A stretch of DNA of 64,000 nucleotides from Evansella tamaricis (GTDB taxonomy: Bacteria; Bacillota; Bacilli; Bacillales; Salisediminibacteriaceae): the NCBI RefSeq assembly GCF_019042215.1, contig NZ_JAHQCS010000077.1:1-64000 (forward strand), given 5' to 3'. The translations under genes and the position numbers were made by a program. Numbering within the stretch: the stretch's first letter is position 1; each line of letters begins with the position of its first letter. The notes under the pieces were generated by a model. That model had not been told where the DNA came from, ran no database searches, and saw nothing but the letters and a program-made list of their open reading frames with translations. Below, one piece after another: positions 25,684 to 34,586 of the stretch.

Positions 25684-26997
25684 CTAGTCTCTATTTTTTA
25701 TATAAATTGTACGATCAATGACATATTTAAACGACACAACGACCACTTCGTCTGGTTTCACCTCTACGTTAAATAAAACATTTGTTGAAGTGGTCTTTTC
25801 ATATTTGTGACTTGTCTCTACCATTTCCCATCCACGGTCAATAATCGAATGGTCTATCCTGATTGTTACTGTTTCTTCTTTTTGATTATTAAGATAGTAA
25901 TGATATTCAACGAACTCTAAGTTTTCCTCTTCATAACGGTTCGTTTCCATTGATTCGCACACGATATCAAATGCTTTTCCGAGTGTGAGGATAAGTGGTT
26001 GTTTTTTGGCTGTATGAGGAATTTCATCTTCACCAATAAACTCTAAGAGATCGTCAGAATCAGCCTGGTACACTTTCACAATTCCTTTTGGCAACGGTAT
26101 TTCAAGGTTGTTTTCTCGATTATTATCTATTTCAATTTTAATCTCAGGTTTAGTCGAGTACCGGTTCACCTCATAGATTCTTCGATAATTTCCACCTGTG
26201 ATATTTAAGAAGTTTATTTGTTTTTCTTGCTCATCTTTAATTGTTACAGGGCGGTTTAAGGTGTACATATGTTGATCCGCAAAGCTCTTTTCTTCAAAGC
26301 TCGGCTCTGAACTGTAAACAACCATTTCATCATGATAATTGCGGTTATTTTCATAGAGAGATGTTACTTCATTTATTCGATTTACTTCACCTGCAATAAG
26401 CTTAAGTTCAGCATTTTCATACGGTGTACCTGATTGATTATTGATTGCTACCCAACCGGTAAGGGCAAAGTCTTTTTCCATTAGGTTCAATACATAATTA
26501 GCTTCCCAAGATATTCCTTTTGTAAGATAAGAGACGTTAATTTTTTGATTAAGAGGGGCTTTCGGAACTTTCCACAAAAGTGCTGGTTTAGCAATTAAGC
26601 CTGCTGGTAATGACGGTAAGACAAGTTCTCCTTCTGGATTGATGATTATTTCCTTTGTGTCTATCCGTTCTCCAATAATACCGTCGTTCACACTTAATAA
26701 CCTTAAATTGAGCTTTTCCTTTGTTTTTTTGTCATAGATATAGATAGTTTCGTCTAAATATTTTTCTAATAACTTAGCCTTACTAACCAGATCAAAATCA
26801 TAGTTCAATTCAAGAACATGAACGCCGCTAATTATAATCGAATCGGTTTCTATTTTTTTCGCAACATCTAAGTATTGAATTTCCTCACATGGTTCGTTGG
26901 AATGAATTTGTCTTTCTTCTTTCACAAGGCCAAAATGATCATTGTAAATGGTTATACTTAGCTTTTCATTATGCTCATTAGTTGATTGATAACGCAT
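25684..26997 (-). CDS. DUF4139 domain protein
   Basis: A 437-residue soluble protein. The central and C-terminal parts carry the DUF4139 hallmarks SYLTKGISWEANYVLNL, TGWVAINNQSGTPYENAELK and a later EVKPDEVVVVSFKY. Start chosen at ATG 26997, after GGAGGAGTTTTG. No signal peptide is seen, unlike many DUF4139 proteins of Gram-negatives. Function unknown. It is 80 bases downstream of the WYL regulator and probably in its transcript. Confidence 0.8.
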   Translation of the reverse strand: MRYQSTNEHNEKLSITIYNDHFGLVKEERQIHSNEPCEEIQYLDVAKKIETDSIIISGVHVLELNYDFDLVSKAKLLEKYLDETIYIYDKKTKEKLNLRLLSVNDGIIGERIDTKEIIINPEGELVLPSLPAGLIAKPALLWKVPKAPLNQKINVSYLTKGISWEANYVLNLMEKDFALTGWVAINNQSGTPYENAELKLIAGEVNRINEVTSLYENNRNYHDEMVVYSSEPSFEEKSFADQHMYTLNRPVTIKDEQEKQINFLNITGGNYRRIYEVNRYSTKPEIKIEIDNNRENNLEIPLPKGIVKVYQADSDDLLEFIGEDEIPHTAKKQPLILTLGKAFDIVCESMETNRYEEENLEFVEYHYYLNNQKEETVTIRIDHSIIDRGWEMVETSHKYEKTTSTNVLFNVEVKPDEVVVVSFKYVIDRTIYIKNRD

Positions 26998-27077
26998 CAA
27001 AACTCCTCCTTTTTTCCTTCTTACCTTCTATTATAGTAAACCTACCTGTATGACCCCTAACAAAAAAATGCAGGGTA

Positions 27078-28082
27078 TTATTGATACTTGTGATGCATTT
27101 TTTCAACTTCAACTTTTATCATCTCTACTAGTTTTGGTGGATACAATACCTTGGCATCACTACCCCATGTTAGAATCCAACGAACTAAACCCTCACTAAT
27201 GATGCCACGGGTAAAAAGCTTAAACCTCGAATGATCTATTGGACGAATATCGGCCTTTCTGCCAAATCGATCAATAACAACATTTACAAGATCGGCTGCA
27301 AATTCCATTTCAATCGCAGTTTCCTCACCAGAATACATATGAAAGAGCTTATCGGTATACCCGGTAATATCAAAATTCACATCTGCCAGAAACGTTTCGT
27401 CCGTTTTAATGATCCCTTTATAAATCCTATCAACACGATAATGCCGAATTTGTTTCTTCGGTATGTATTCGCCTATTAAATAGTAATAATCATGATTCCA
27501 TACTAGCGCATAAGGTTTAACACGGTAGACATTTCCATTATTACTTAATGCAAATTGTTTGTTCATGTTGTAACGACCATAGCGAAATTCAACAACGGTT
27601 TGATTAGAAATCGCATCATGAAGATCACTTATAATATATTTAACATTGTTATTTTCAGATTTAGAGTGTTCGGCAAGCAAAATCCGATTTTCAAGTTGTT
27701 CTGCAAGATAGGTGCTCGTTAGCTTTTTGAGGCTCCCAATAATTTTTTCCGTATCAGACTTTGTAATAAATTTAGCCGAGGAAATAGCATCAATCATTAA
27801 ACGTAATTCATGAAATTCAAAAGGGCGATTTTGATAACTATAGTAGATTGGCAAACCATTCGCTTCTTGATCAGGGATCACCGAAAAACTATCAATCGCT
27901 TCTAAATCTTTAAGATCATTTCTAATTCCAACAGGGTTAACTTCTAATTCATAGTCCTCCTCAAACAACTCGACAATTTCTTGTATTGTTAATTGATGGT
28001 CAGAATCTGTATATTTCTTTAGTATCTCCATCAATAAAAGTAACCGCTTTCTATTGCTTAATGCAGAGCTTCTCTTTTTCAT
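27078..28082 (-). CDS. WYL-domain transcriptional regulator
   Basis: A 334-residue regulator with an N-terminal winged helix (RKRLLLLMEILKKYTD..., VGIRNDLKDLEAI) and a WYL domain from about residue 150 (VVEFRYGRYN, VKPYALVWNHDYYYLIGEY). WYL domains bind nucleic acids or nucleotides and frequently control DNA-repair or defence genes. It is followed by the DUF4139 gene and preceded by a palindromic repeat, then a broken nuclease gene. Ribosome site AAGGAAAGTGATGATAT is weak. Confidence 0.85.
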   Translation of the reverse strand: MKKRSSALSNRKRLLLLMEILKKYTDSDHQLTIQEIVELFEEDYELEVNPVGIRNDLKDLEAIDSFSVIPDQEANGLPIYYSYQNRPFEFHELRLMIDAISSAKFITKSDTEKIIGSLKKLTSTYLAEQLENRILLAEHSKSENNNVKYIISDLHDAISNQTVVEFRYGRYNMNKQFALSNNGNVYRVKPYALVWNHDYYYLIGEYIPKKQIRHYRVDRIYKGIIKTDETFLADVNFDITGYTDKLFHMYSGEETAIEMEFAADLVNVVIDRFGRKADIRPIDHSRFKLFTRGIISEGLVRWILTWGSDAKVLYPPKLVEMIKVEVEKMHHKYQ

Positions 28083-28253
28083 ATATCATCACTTTCCTTT
28101 ACATTCGCTCTATTATGCTTTCCATTCGTATTCATTTATCCTTTTTGCGATCTTATCTAAAAACCAATCAACTGTCGTGCTTTCAACATCTTTTGTATCT
28201 TATGCTAGCTTTGCACCTTTACGTTTACCGCCATAAATGATATCTGATAAAAA

Positions 28254-28293
28254 GGTGCCTGCCCCCAGCTCAGTACATCGGGGGTAAGGCACC
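28254..28293. repeat. GGTGCCTGCCCCC-type palindrome
   Basis: GGTGCCTGCCCCC pairs with GGGGGTAAGGCACC with a few imperfect positions. The loop is shorter than in the other copies (CAGCTCAGTACATC). Confidence 0.75.
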
Positions 28294-28337
28294 TCAAACC
28301 TCTAGGTAAACTGGTTAAAAGAATAAAATTGTTTCCC

Positions 28338-29396
28338 TTAATCGAATTCAATTGAAAATGGCACTCTTAAATATTCTATCGTTTCCTTGTCTCTTAACTT
28401 ACAAACAATGTTTTGGTTTGCAAACAGTCCCTTTTTCCATATTCCGCTATTTTTATTAACAGTTTTATACCAATGTACTCCAACAGTCCAATCTGCCCGT
28501 TCAGGATCATCTTTATCCTTCTTTATTTTTGGTTGCGAAAGTGGATTCTCAAATAAATAAGATCCATCCGATACTTTAAAGTCTTTAGCCATTACCGCAG
28601 TAGTTACTATTTCTCCATAACCTACGTACCCTTTCCCTTTAAGGTAAGCCAATACCTTGTCGCCAACTTTTAACTTTTTAATTGGCTTGCTATATTTAGG
28701 GTCTTGTCCCGCACTTAAAAAGTTGTATTTACTACAATCTTACCAGCTCCTATATTCTCCATCTCCAACATTGACAAAATACAAGCCTGTCCAAGGCGCT
28801 GTTTTATTAGTTAAACTTCTCTCTGTTACTTCCTCCGGATCCATCAACCATGAACGCCCAAGGTATTCATTGTCTCTGTCTTGAAAAAACTCGAAGAATA
28901 TACAATTTATGTTTATTTTATATTCCGACGAAAGATATTGAACTATACGTTCAGAAGAAGCATCTAATTCTGAAGCTACAATAATGATACTGTGATGATT
29001 ATTAACTTCTTCAGGAAAAGCGCTTTGAAATCTATTAGAAAACCTTTCACGAATGGGGCAATTGAGATATTTAGTAGCAATTTTCTCAATGTCATTATAT
29101 GTAAGATCTCTCACCCAAGATGCATAATCTAGTGCTTGAGATACTACGTCACGAGGTGTTTTATCCTTTTTTAACTCTAGTATGATTAGATTACCATCCA
29201 TATCCATTGCTAATAGATCGATTCGTCCTCCGTAAGTCGTTGACACTTGTTTCCCGATAACAAGAATATCCAATCCTAGAATACTACTATCCACTTCAAT
29301 CCATCGTTCAAGTCTTTCTTCACTATTTAGTTTCGCCTTACCTAATTCCGTTAATTCAGCCCCATTAACCTTCCAAAGATTCATATTAATGGACAT
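28338..29396 (-). pseudogene. NucS/DUF91-like PD-(D/E)XK nuclease gene broken by an in-frame TAA
   Basis: The frame runs MSINMNLWKVNG to GDGEYRSW, meets TAA at 28740-28742, and continues in the same frame with DCSKYNFLSAGQDPKYSKP to the end VPFSIEFD. In relatives this junction reads W-E-D-C, so GAA to TAA is the likely change. The first part has nuclease residues (GGRIDLLAMD, IILELKKDKTPRD). The second is the conserved C-terminal domain (WTVGVHWYKT, FANQNIVCKLRD). Without the stop the protein would have 352 residues. Everything else is intact, so the mutation is recent, or the two halves are now made separately (TTG at 28652 could start the second). Confidence 0.75.
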
Positions 29397-29486
29397 TCCT
29401 TTCCCTCCCTAGAAATGATGAGATATCATGATACGTTAAATTGTCTCTATATAAAAGTGACAGCTCTATTATCTGTTCCATATTAT

Positions 29487-29834
29487 TTAATCGTCTTCTG
29501 GTTCTCCAACCGTTACTGTGAGGCTCCAACAGTCATTTCCATTTGCATCTTTAAACGCCATGATTTCAGTACTTCTATTTGAGAGAGGTGTTATCTTTAA
29601 TCCTTGCTCATTTAAGTATTGAATAATTTCATATTTCGAGTGATTTTCTAAATCAACAATAGAAAGGAAATATGTAATTAGAGTATAACCGTCAATACCC
29701 CACGTTTCACTCATGACCGGTCTACCATCATTTAAATACATAACATTTCCACCTAATTCAACAATATCACCCCACTCAAACTTTTTACCACTGTCTTTTT
29801 TCACTGGAACTATATATTTCTTCTTCGGTTCCAC
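29487..29834 (-). CDS. Hypothetical protein
   Basis: A 115-residue soluble protein with a GTG start and AAAAGGACGTGGGATT upstream. It begins with a lysine-rich stretch (KKKYIVPVKKDSGKKFEWGD) and has mixed alpha/beta composition. I recognise no domain. It lies 90 bases upstream of the broken nuclease gene on the same strand, so the two may once have formed a unit. Confidence 0.55.
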   Translation of the reverse strand: MEPKKKYIVPVKKDSGKKFEWGDIVELGGNVMYLNDGRPVMSETWGIDGYTLITYFLSIVDLENHSKYEIIQYLNEQGLKITPLSNRSTEIMAFKDANGNDCWSLTVTVGEPEDD

Positions 29835-29902
29835 AATCCCACGTCCTTTTTAAAAAAAATAGTAACTTATATTCATCGGATTTCATCTATGAAGTAACAC
29901 TT

Positions 29903-30265
29903 TTATTTTCTTAACTTTATTTTTTCGAGTAATCCTTTGAGTGTTTCTCTTCTCAGCCCGTATAACTCTTTAATTGCTAATCCCATCGCAAGCCAAAGTG
30001 TTGTTCCGTCAGAGTTGGTTTCCATTGGACCAACTGTTGCTTCAAACAACGGAAATAAATACGCAGTTTGACTAAAGCGATACCGATAGTTAAAATCCTG
30101 CTGTGCAAGTAACATCTTTATAAAAGAATGAAACATGTCTTCTTGCAATAATTTCTTTGTCTCTGGTTCCAGATGATCATTAATTCCATAGACGCAATCA
30201 AAAATTGCTGTCATCGTCCTCGAATTAAGATAAACTAACCCATTATCATTCGTTCTAATCGCCAC
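29903..30265 (-). CDS. Hypothetical protein
   Basis: A 120-residue, mostly helical soluble protein; GTG start with a strong GAGGAGGGTTACTT site. No motif recognised. It precedes the 115-residue gene by 68 bases on the same strand. Downstream order (this gene, the 115-residue gene, the nuclease) suggests one accessory operon. The flank on its upstream side is gene debris. Confidence 0.55.
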   Translation of the reverse strand: MAIRTNDNGLVYLNSRTMTAIFDCVYGINDHLEPETKKLLQEDMFHSFIKMLLAQQDFNYRYRFSQTAYLFPLFEATVGPMETNSDGTTLWLAMGLAIKELYGLRRETLKGLLEKIKLRK

Positions 30266-30332
30266 AAGTAACCCTCCTCAACATTTGCGCCTATTGAGTT
30301 ATTACAATGCATTTCACTATTAAGAGTTTTAG

Positions 30333-30482
30333 TTATTTGAATTCTATGAGGTCATCAACATGGATAATCTCCATCACTTCCCCTTCCATGATTAGTCTAT
30401 CATCCTTTAATGACGAAAATATGTCAGCGAATAAATGTTCTATTGTTAATGTTGCACCAACATTTGCTCTTTCGATTTTGCG
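30333..30482 (-). pseudogene. 3' gene remnant
   Basis: A start-less 49-codon frame ending GEVMEIIHVDDLIEFK then TAA. Composition is protein-like (IEHLFADIFSSLKDDRLIM). An in-frame stop lies directly upstream at 30483-30485. It is probably the tail of a lost gene. Family unknown. Confidence 0.4.
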
Positions 30483-30486
30483 TTAA

Positions 30487-30606
30487 GACAATACTTGGAC
30501 AAAGACAAGTTCTCACCGTAAACTATACGAGGACTTTGAGTTTGCTTCTGTCCAAATCGATGACCAAAATGGCGATTTGCTAGAAGCTCAGGAATCTAAT
30601 TGTTAG
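30487..30606 (+). pseudogene. 3' gene remnant, opposite strand
   Basis: A start-less 39-codon frame ending LYEDFEFASVQIDDQNGDL and so on to TAG. The neighbouring frame just upstream gives LRQYLDKDKFSP, so a frameshift probably broke it too. It abuts the minus-strand remnant with only 4 bases between, which marks a rearrangement junction near 30485. Confidence 0.4.
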
Positions 30607-30893
30607 GTTAGTAACAAAAATAAAGCTGATCTAAATAGAATGCGGTTAGCATAAGGCATATAAATTGGGGATAACGGGGACGGATCCACTTCACCAGTTT
30701 CGTAATAACTGTAATACAATTTTTCTCACCACTGTAACGTTACTAATAAGGTGTCTGGCTCCCGGTGCTTTGAAGTTTTGGTGTGCTGGGGGGGGGCAGG
30801 CACTTTATACAAAACGAAAGAAGCGAGAGTTAAGCCCCTCGCTCCTCATGGTAAACTCCACATCATCTTATCCAACTAAAGGTACCTTGATCA
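30607..30893. other. Intergenic region with repeat
   Basis: Contains a GGGGACGGATCC fragment near 30670 and one palindrome of the GGTGCCTGACCCCC family. No coding frame is convincing. Confidence 0.4.
30750..30805. repeat. Diverged GGTGCCTGACCCCC-type palindrome
   Basis: GGTGTCTGGCTCCCGG at the left and a run of nine to ten G followed by CAGGCACTT at the right. The arms still pair but the G-run has expanded, so this copy is decaying. Confidence 0.65.
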
Positions 30894-32033
30894 TTACTGT
30901 AACTCTATTTTTTTCATTTCCTTCACTTTGGCTCTGCCTGGTTTTTTGCCACTTATCTTATCTGCGATGGTGGCTATTATTTTTTCACCAGGATTAAATT
31001 CTGCTGTTTGAACTCCTTCTAGGACAGTAAAGTCAAAACTATAGTGATTAAAGTTGATGTCTTGTAATTCGTCTTTGATCCATTCGTAATCTAGCATCGT
31101 AAGCCCTTGCCCAATTAACAGTTCGTTGTCCTTTTTTTCCAACACATAGCCTTGAACTGTGACTTCGGGTTGTGTTTGTTGCTCCTGTTCAGATTGATCG
31201 ATGATGTACTCCCCTATCTCCGTAAACTTCAGGCCATCCATACTCTGATCACAAGCACTCCATTGAAATTCACGCACGCCTCCATTGATGTATACCTTGA
31301 GGTAATAATTCATAGCATCTTCCGTATCACATGTAGTAATAAAATCCTTTTCCGCTAAATAATTCGCAAATACTAAACTTTTATAAACTTCTTGCTTTAC
31401 ATCTACCGCTATTCTAAAGTCACTGCTAAGTTGTGATCCGTTTTCACTGCTTTCTTTTTTCAATGTATTTGTTTTCGTGTTAATTTCGTTCTCCTGATTT
31501 ACTCCATATTTCAATTCGAACTCAAATAGGTCTTGCTCACTCATATTGTAGTAGACTTGTAAGATTTGTTCCATTCCATGAAAACCACCGATACAATCCG
31601 TTGCTATATAAGTCGTGTTGGTTGGGTTAACTTCCTCTATTAATTTCCCGCAATTATTGGTGGTAATTGACCCGCTCCCAAAATTATCACGAGTGGTATC
31701 GTTCTTCACTTCAATCATTTCTCCATTATAACTTAGATCTGTTACAATGGGATCTCCTTCAATCGTGTAGTGTACGACTCTGAGATCAGAAGGAACTTCC
31801 CCTTTGACGTTGCCATAGAAACGAACCATTCTTTCTAATCCTTCAATACTTCCATGGGTATTTAGAACGTCAACATTTTTTACACCCTTCACATTAATGT
31901 CTGAATCGCCTTCTGCCGTTAATGGGGACTCTCCACTAGCATTAGGACTAGGATTACTATTGTCTTGAGTATTACATGCAGCTAGCAATACAATGATTAC
32001 TAAATAGGAAAAAATGTGTGTTGTTTTTGACAT
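30894..32033 (-). CDS. Lipoprotein with DUF4362 and DUF3221 domains
   Basis: A 379-residue lipoprotein: the signal SYLVIIVLLAAC holds a lipobox with the cysteine at residue 20, so it is anchored to the outer face of the membrane. Residues 45-140 are DUF4362-like (VLNTHGSIEGLERMVRF, TTNNCGKLIEEV). The last 90 residues are DUF3221 (VQGYVLEKKDNELLIG), as in Bacillus YobA. The middle is linker plus a region with two cysteines (TTCDTEDAM, WSACDQS). Ribosome site GGAGGTATAAATACTA. Function of both domains unknown. Confidence 0.78.
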   Translation of the reverse strand: MSKTTHIFSYLVIIVLLAACNTQDNSNPSPNASGESPLTAEGDSDINVKGVKNVDVLNTHGSIEGLERMVRFYGNVKGEVPSDLRVVHYTIEGDPIVTDLSYNGEMIEVKNDTTRDNFGSGSITTNNCGKLIEEVNPTNTTYIATDCIGGFHGMEQILQVYYNMSEQDLFEFELKYGVNQENEINTKTNTLKKESSENGSQLSSDFRIAVDVKQEVYKSLVFANYLAEKDFITTCDTEDAMNYYLKVYINGGVREFQWSACDQSMDGLKFTEIGEYIIDQSEQEQQTQPEVTVQGYVLEKKDNELLIGQGLTMLDYEWIKDELQDINFNHYSFDFTVLEGVQTAEFNPGEKIIATIADKISGKKPGRAKVKEMKKIELQ

Positions 32034-32510
32034 TAGTATTTATACCTCCAATCTGAAAATGTTCTTCACCATCCCTTTCTACTATATAGACGTTTAGTGG
32101 AGGAAAAATGATCTACAATATGCTAGTCCGACTAATTGACAAACAGGAAAACCATATCCCATATAAGTTTAAAATTGCAATTTCCTTTATATTCCAAAGT
32201 TTAGGTATTGTCAATTAAGGGAAAAGGTTTCTGACCCCCGATGCATTATAGTTTTACCGTACTGGGGGTCAGACGTTGGGGTCCATTACCACTCAGTACC
32301 TTCTATTTACTCTATTATTAATTCTTTAAAAATCCTCTATGGTTATTTTCTTTTTACTTTTGTTTGTTCCTTCATCCATTTCATTTAGTGAACAAATCTT
32401 AGAATTCATCGCAATTTTCTATATGATAGGACATGCGTAGAATGCTGTTGGAATTTGTTATATAATGTAAAATTGTTACGTAAAATAACATTTACTGAGG
32501 TGTACATGAA
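32034..32510. other. Divergent intergenic region
   Basis: Separates the lipoprotein gene from the HD-GYP gene. It contains one palindromic repeat and a TATAAT at 32461-32466 likely to be the -10 box of the HD-GYP gene. A TGTTAcgtaaaaTAACA inverted repeat follows at about 32473-32490 and could be an operator. No coding frame seen. Confidence 0.4.
32226..32275. repeat. GGTGCCTGACCCCC-type palindrome
   Basis: GGTTTCTGACCCCCG (left) pairs with CTGGGGGTCAGAC (right); the loop carries GTTTTACCGTA as in other copies. Confidence 0.75.
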
Positions 32511-33425
32511 ATGACCAGCCTGAACTTAACAGAAAATAAAAAAAGACCTGCATATATTATCTTAACTATTTTGGCACTAGTAATCGGTCTTAGTTTTGAT
32601 TTCTTATACTTTAATGAACCACTTATTTCAGCATATGTTCCATTCATGATCATGGTTGGGTTTATGTTTCGATCTTATCTCACTTCATTATTCTTATCAG
32701 GACTATTGGTGGGATTATTATATCTAGCTTCCTCCTATGGGTGGGGATTTGAACTACTTTTATTAAGATGGTTAATATTATTTATTGTACCTTCTGTCAT
32801 ACAGACATTATTGAAAAATATGAAGAAGGAAAGAGAAAATTTAATTAACTTAACAGCTGTATTAGCCGAATCATTAGATGCTAGAGATAAATATACCTCA
32901 TATCACTCAAAAAACGTCGCATATTATTCAAGTGAAATCGGAAAAGGGATGGGATTACCTACTAAGATTTGTGAAATTTTATATGTAGGTGGACTGTTAC
33001 ATGACGTAGGAAAGATAGGTGTTCCTGAAGCTATTTTAAATAAACCATCTAAACTAACGGATGAAGAATTCGAAAAAATAAAACAACATCCAAGTATAGG
33101 ATATAACATGCTTAAACACATCCCTGATTTCAGGAAAAATAGTATATTAGACATTGTATTGCACCACCATGAAAGGTTTGACGGTAAAGGGTATCCAGCC
33201 AGATTAAAGGGTGAGGAAATACCATTAGGAGCAAGAATTACGGCAATTGCCGATGCCTTCGATGCAATGACATCTAGGAGAATTTATCGAGATGATAAAG
33301 GCCTTGAATATGCCTTAAATGAACTAACTAATGGAGAAAACACTCAGTTCGACCCTGAAATAACAAAGACTTTTTTAAGTTTAATTCAAGCAAAAAAAAT
33401 AATTGTTCGTGGTCATCAAGATTAA
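32511..33425 (+). CDS. Membrane HD-GYP c-di-GMP phosphodiesterase
   Basis: A 304-residue protein. Residues 15-100 have about four hydrophobic helices; residues 115-290 are an HD-GYP domain with HD (164-165) in LLHDVGKIG, the HHH near 218-220 and DGKGYP (224-229). All residues typical of active HD-GYP enzymes are present, so hydrolysis of c-di-GMP to GMP is expected. The first half probably senses a membrane or periplasm-side signal. ATG follows GAGGTGTACATGAA. The gene converges on the end of the Tad operon 222 bases away. Confidence 0.9.
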   Translation: MTSLNLTENKKRPAYIILTILALVIGLSFDFLYFNEPLISAYVPFMIMVGFMFRSYLTSLFLSGLLVGLLYLASSYGWGFELLLLRWLILFIVPSVIQTLLKNMKKERENLINLTAVLAESLDARDKYTSYHSKNVAYYSSEIGKGMGLPTKICEILYVGGLLHDVGKIGVPEAILNKPSKLTDEEFEKIKQHPSIGYNMLKHIPDFRKNSILDIVLHHHERFDGKGYPARLKGEEIPLGARITAIADAFDAMTSRRIYRDDKGLEYALNELTNGENTQFDPEITKTFLSLIQAKKIIVRGHQD

Positions 33426-33517
33426 ATTGTTAAAGACTCGTCTGATTGAGAATTGAGGATAATTTTTTAATAACTTTTTTACGCCGCCACAAACACCCCC
33501 TTAAACCATAATAAATC

Positions 33518-33550
33518 AAAGACAATACCATAGAAGGTATTGTCTTTCTA
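33518..33550 (+). terminator. Intrinsic terminator of the HD-GYP gene
   Basis: AAAGACAATACC (33518-33529) pairs exactly with GGTATTGTCTTT (33536-33547) around a 6-base loop. The Ts in the right arm serve as tail. Confidence 0.75.
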
Positions 33551-33574
33551 CACCTGTATACAAATTAAGCTCAT

Positions 33575-33604
33575 CAAAAAAAGCTACCTCAATCGAGATA
33601 GCTT
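33575..33604 (-). terminator. Intrinsic terminator of the Tad operon
   Basis: On the minus strand AAGCTATCTC pairs with GAGGTAGCTT around GATT, followed by TTTTTT. It lies 44 bases after the tadC stop codon. Confidence 0.88.
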
Positions 33605-33647
33605 CAACGTATTTATTCGACTTGACCGATTTGTAACACGTCTGACG

Positions 33648-34583
33648 TTATAAGAATTCAATGACTAAATTAACAATAACAGGTCCGAGAAGAACGATGA
33701 AAAGTGTAGGGAAAATAAACAAAACCATTGGTATTAGCATTTTTACTGGTGCTTTCATCGCTTGTTCTTTCGCACTAAATCGCTGTTTTTCCCGAATGCG
33801 CTGGGTTTGTGTTTTCAATACTTTACTCATGCCGATTCCCATTTGATCAGCTTGGATAATGGACGTCATAACGCTCCTAAAGAAATCGGATGGAACTCGT
33901 TCTCTTAATTCAATAAACGCCTGTCTTCTGGATTTTCCTAACTTAATATCCTCTAATGCATACAAGAACTCTTTAGATAATGCTGTATCAACTTGACTAC
34001 AAACTTTTTTTATCGCACCATCAAATCCCATACCGGCTTCAATCGAAACATTTAACATATCGAAAAAATCAGGCATGGCTTTGTCAATTTTCTTAATTCG
34101 CTCTTTGCTTTTTGCAGTAAGATAAAAGCTCATATAACTATAAACAAAAACTGCAGTAGCTCCTGCTAAAAGAAAAACTTTTGCTGTTTCTTCAGAGTTT
34201 GGCAGGAACAATAATAAAAATACTAAAAATAACCCGATTGGCAGGAATACTTGCATTAAAATAAAATCTCCTGCTGTCATCCCTAATGGATGTCCTGCGG
34301 CATGCAGCTTCTTTTCGATTTCAGCTAACTTCTGTTTGGGCATTCGACCGATTGCGAAGCGGCGAATTTTTTCCAGCAAGGGCTGGATAAAGCGGACGGT
34401 TAGGGATTTATCCTTAATACTGTCCTTATGCTTCATAATTTCAGTGTCTTTATGAAATGATGTTAAAAAAGGAGCCACTCTCCGCTGAATGACTAATTTG
34501 TTTCTGTAAATTTTATAAAAAATTAAATACCCGACACTAGTAAAATATAAAAAGGAGAACACCGTTACGAGCAACATGATCAT
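33648..34583 (-). CDS. tadC: Tad pilus inner-membrane platform protein TadC
   Basis: A 311-residue protein with a hydrophobic N-terminal helix, two more helices around residues 110-155, a T2SS GspF-type cytoplasmic domain (MPDFFDMLNVSIEAGMGFDGAI) and a final membrane helix pair. With TadB it forms the membrane platform on which the CpaF ATPase acts. It starts 3 bases after tadB's stop, with GAGGTGTAAAAA upstream. It is the last gene before the terminator. Confidence 0.93.
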   Translation of the reverse strand: MIMLLVTVFSFLYFTSVGYLIFYKIYRNKLVIQRRVAPFLTSFHKDTEIMKHKDSIKDKSLTVRFIQPLLEKIRRFAIGRMPKQKLAEIEKKLHAAGHPLGMTAGDFILMQVFLPIGLFLVFLLLFLPNSEETAKVFLLAGATAVFVYSYMSFYLTAKSKERIKKIDKAMPDFFDMLNVSIEAGMGFDGAIKKVCSQVDTALSKEFLYALEDIKLGKSRRQAFIELRERVPSDFFRSVMTSIIQADQMGIGMSKVLKTQTQRIREKQRFSAKEQAMKAPVKMLIPMVLFIFPTLFIVLLGPVIVNLVIEFL

Positions 34584-34586
34584 TTT

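Noticed and set aside
30665-30997. Plus-strand frame across the palindromic repeat
   Set aside because: It reads through a repeat with a long G-run and into the lipoprotein gene in antisense; no ribosome site.
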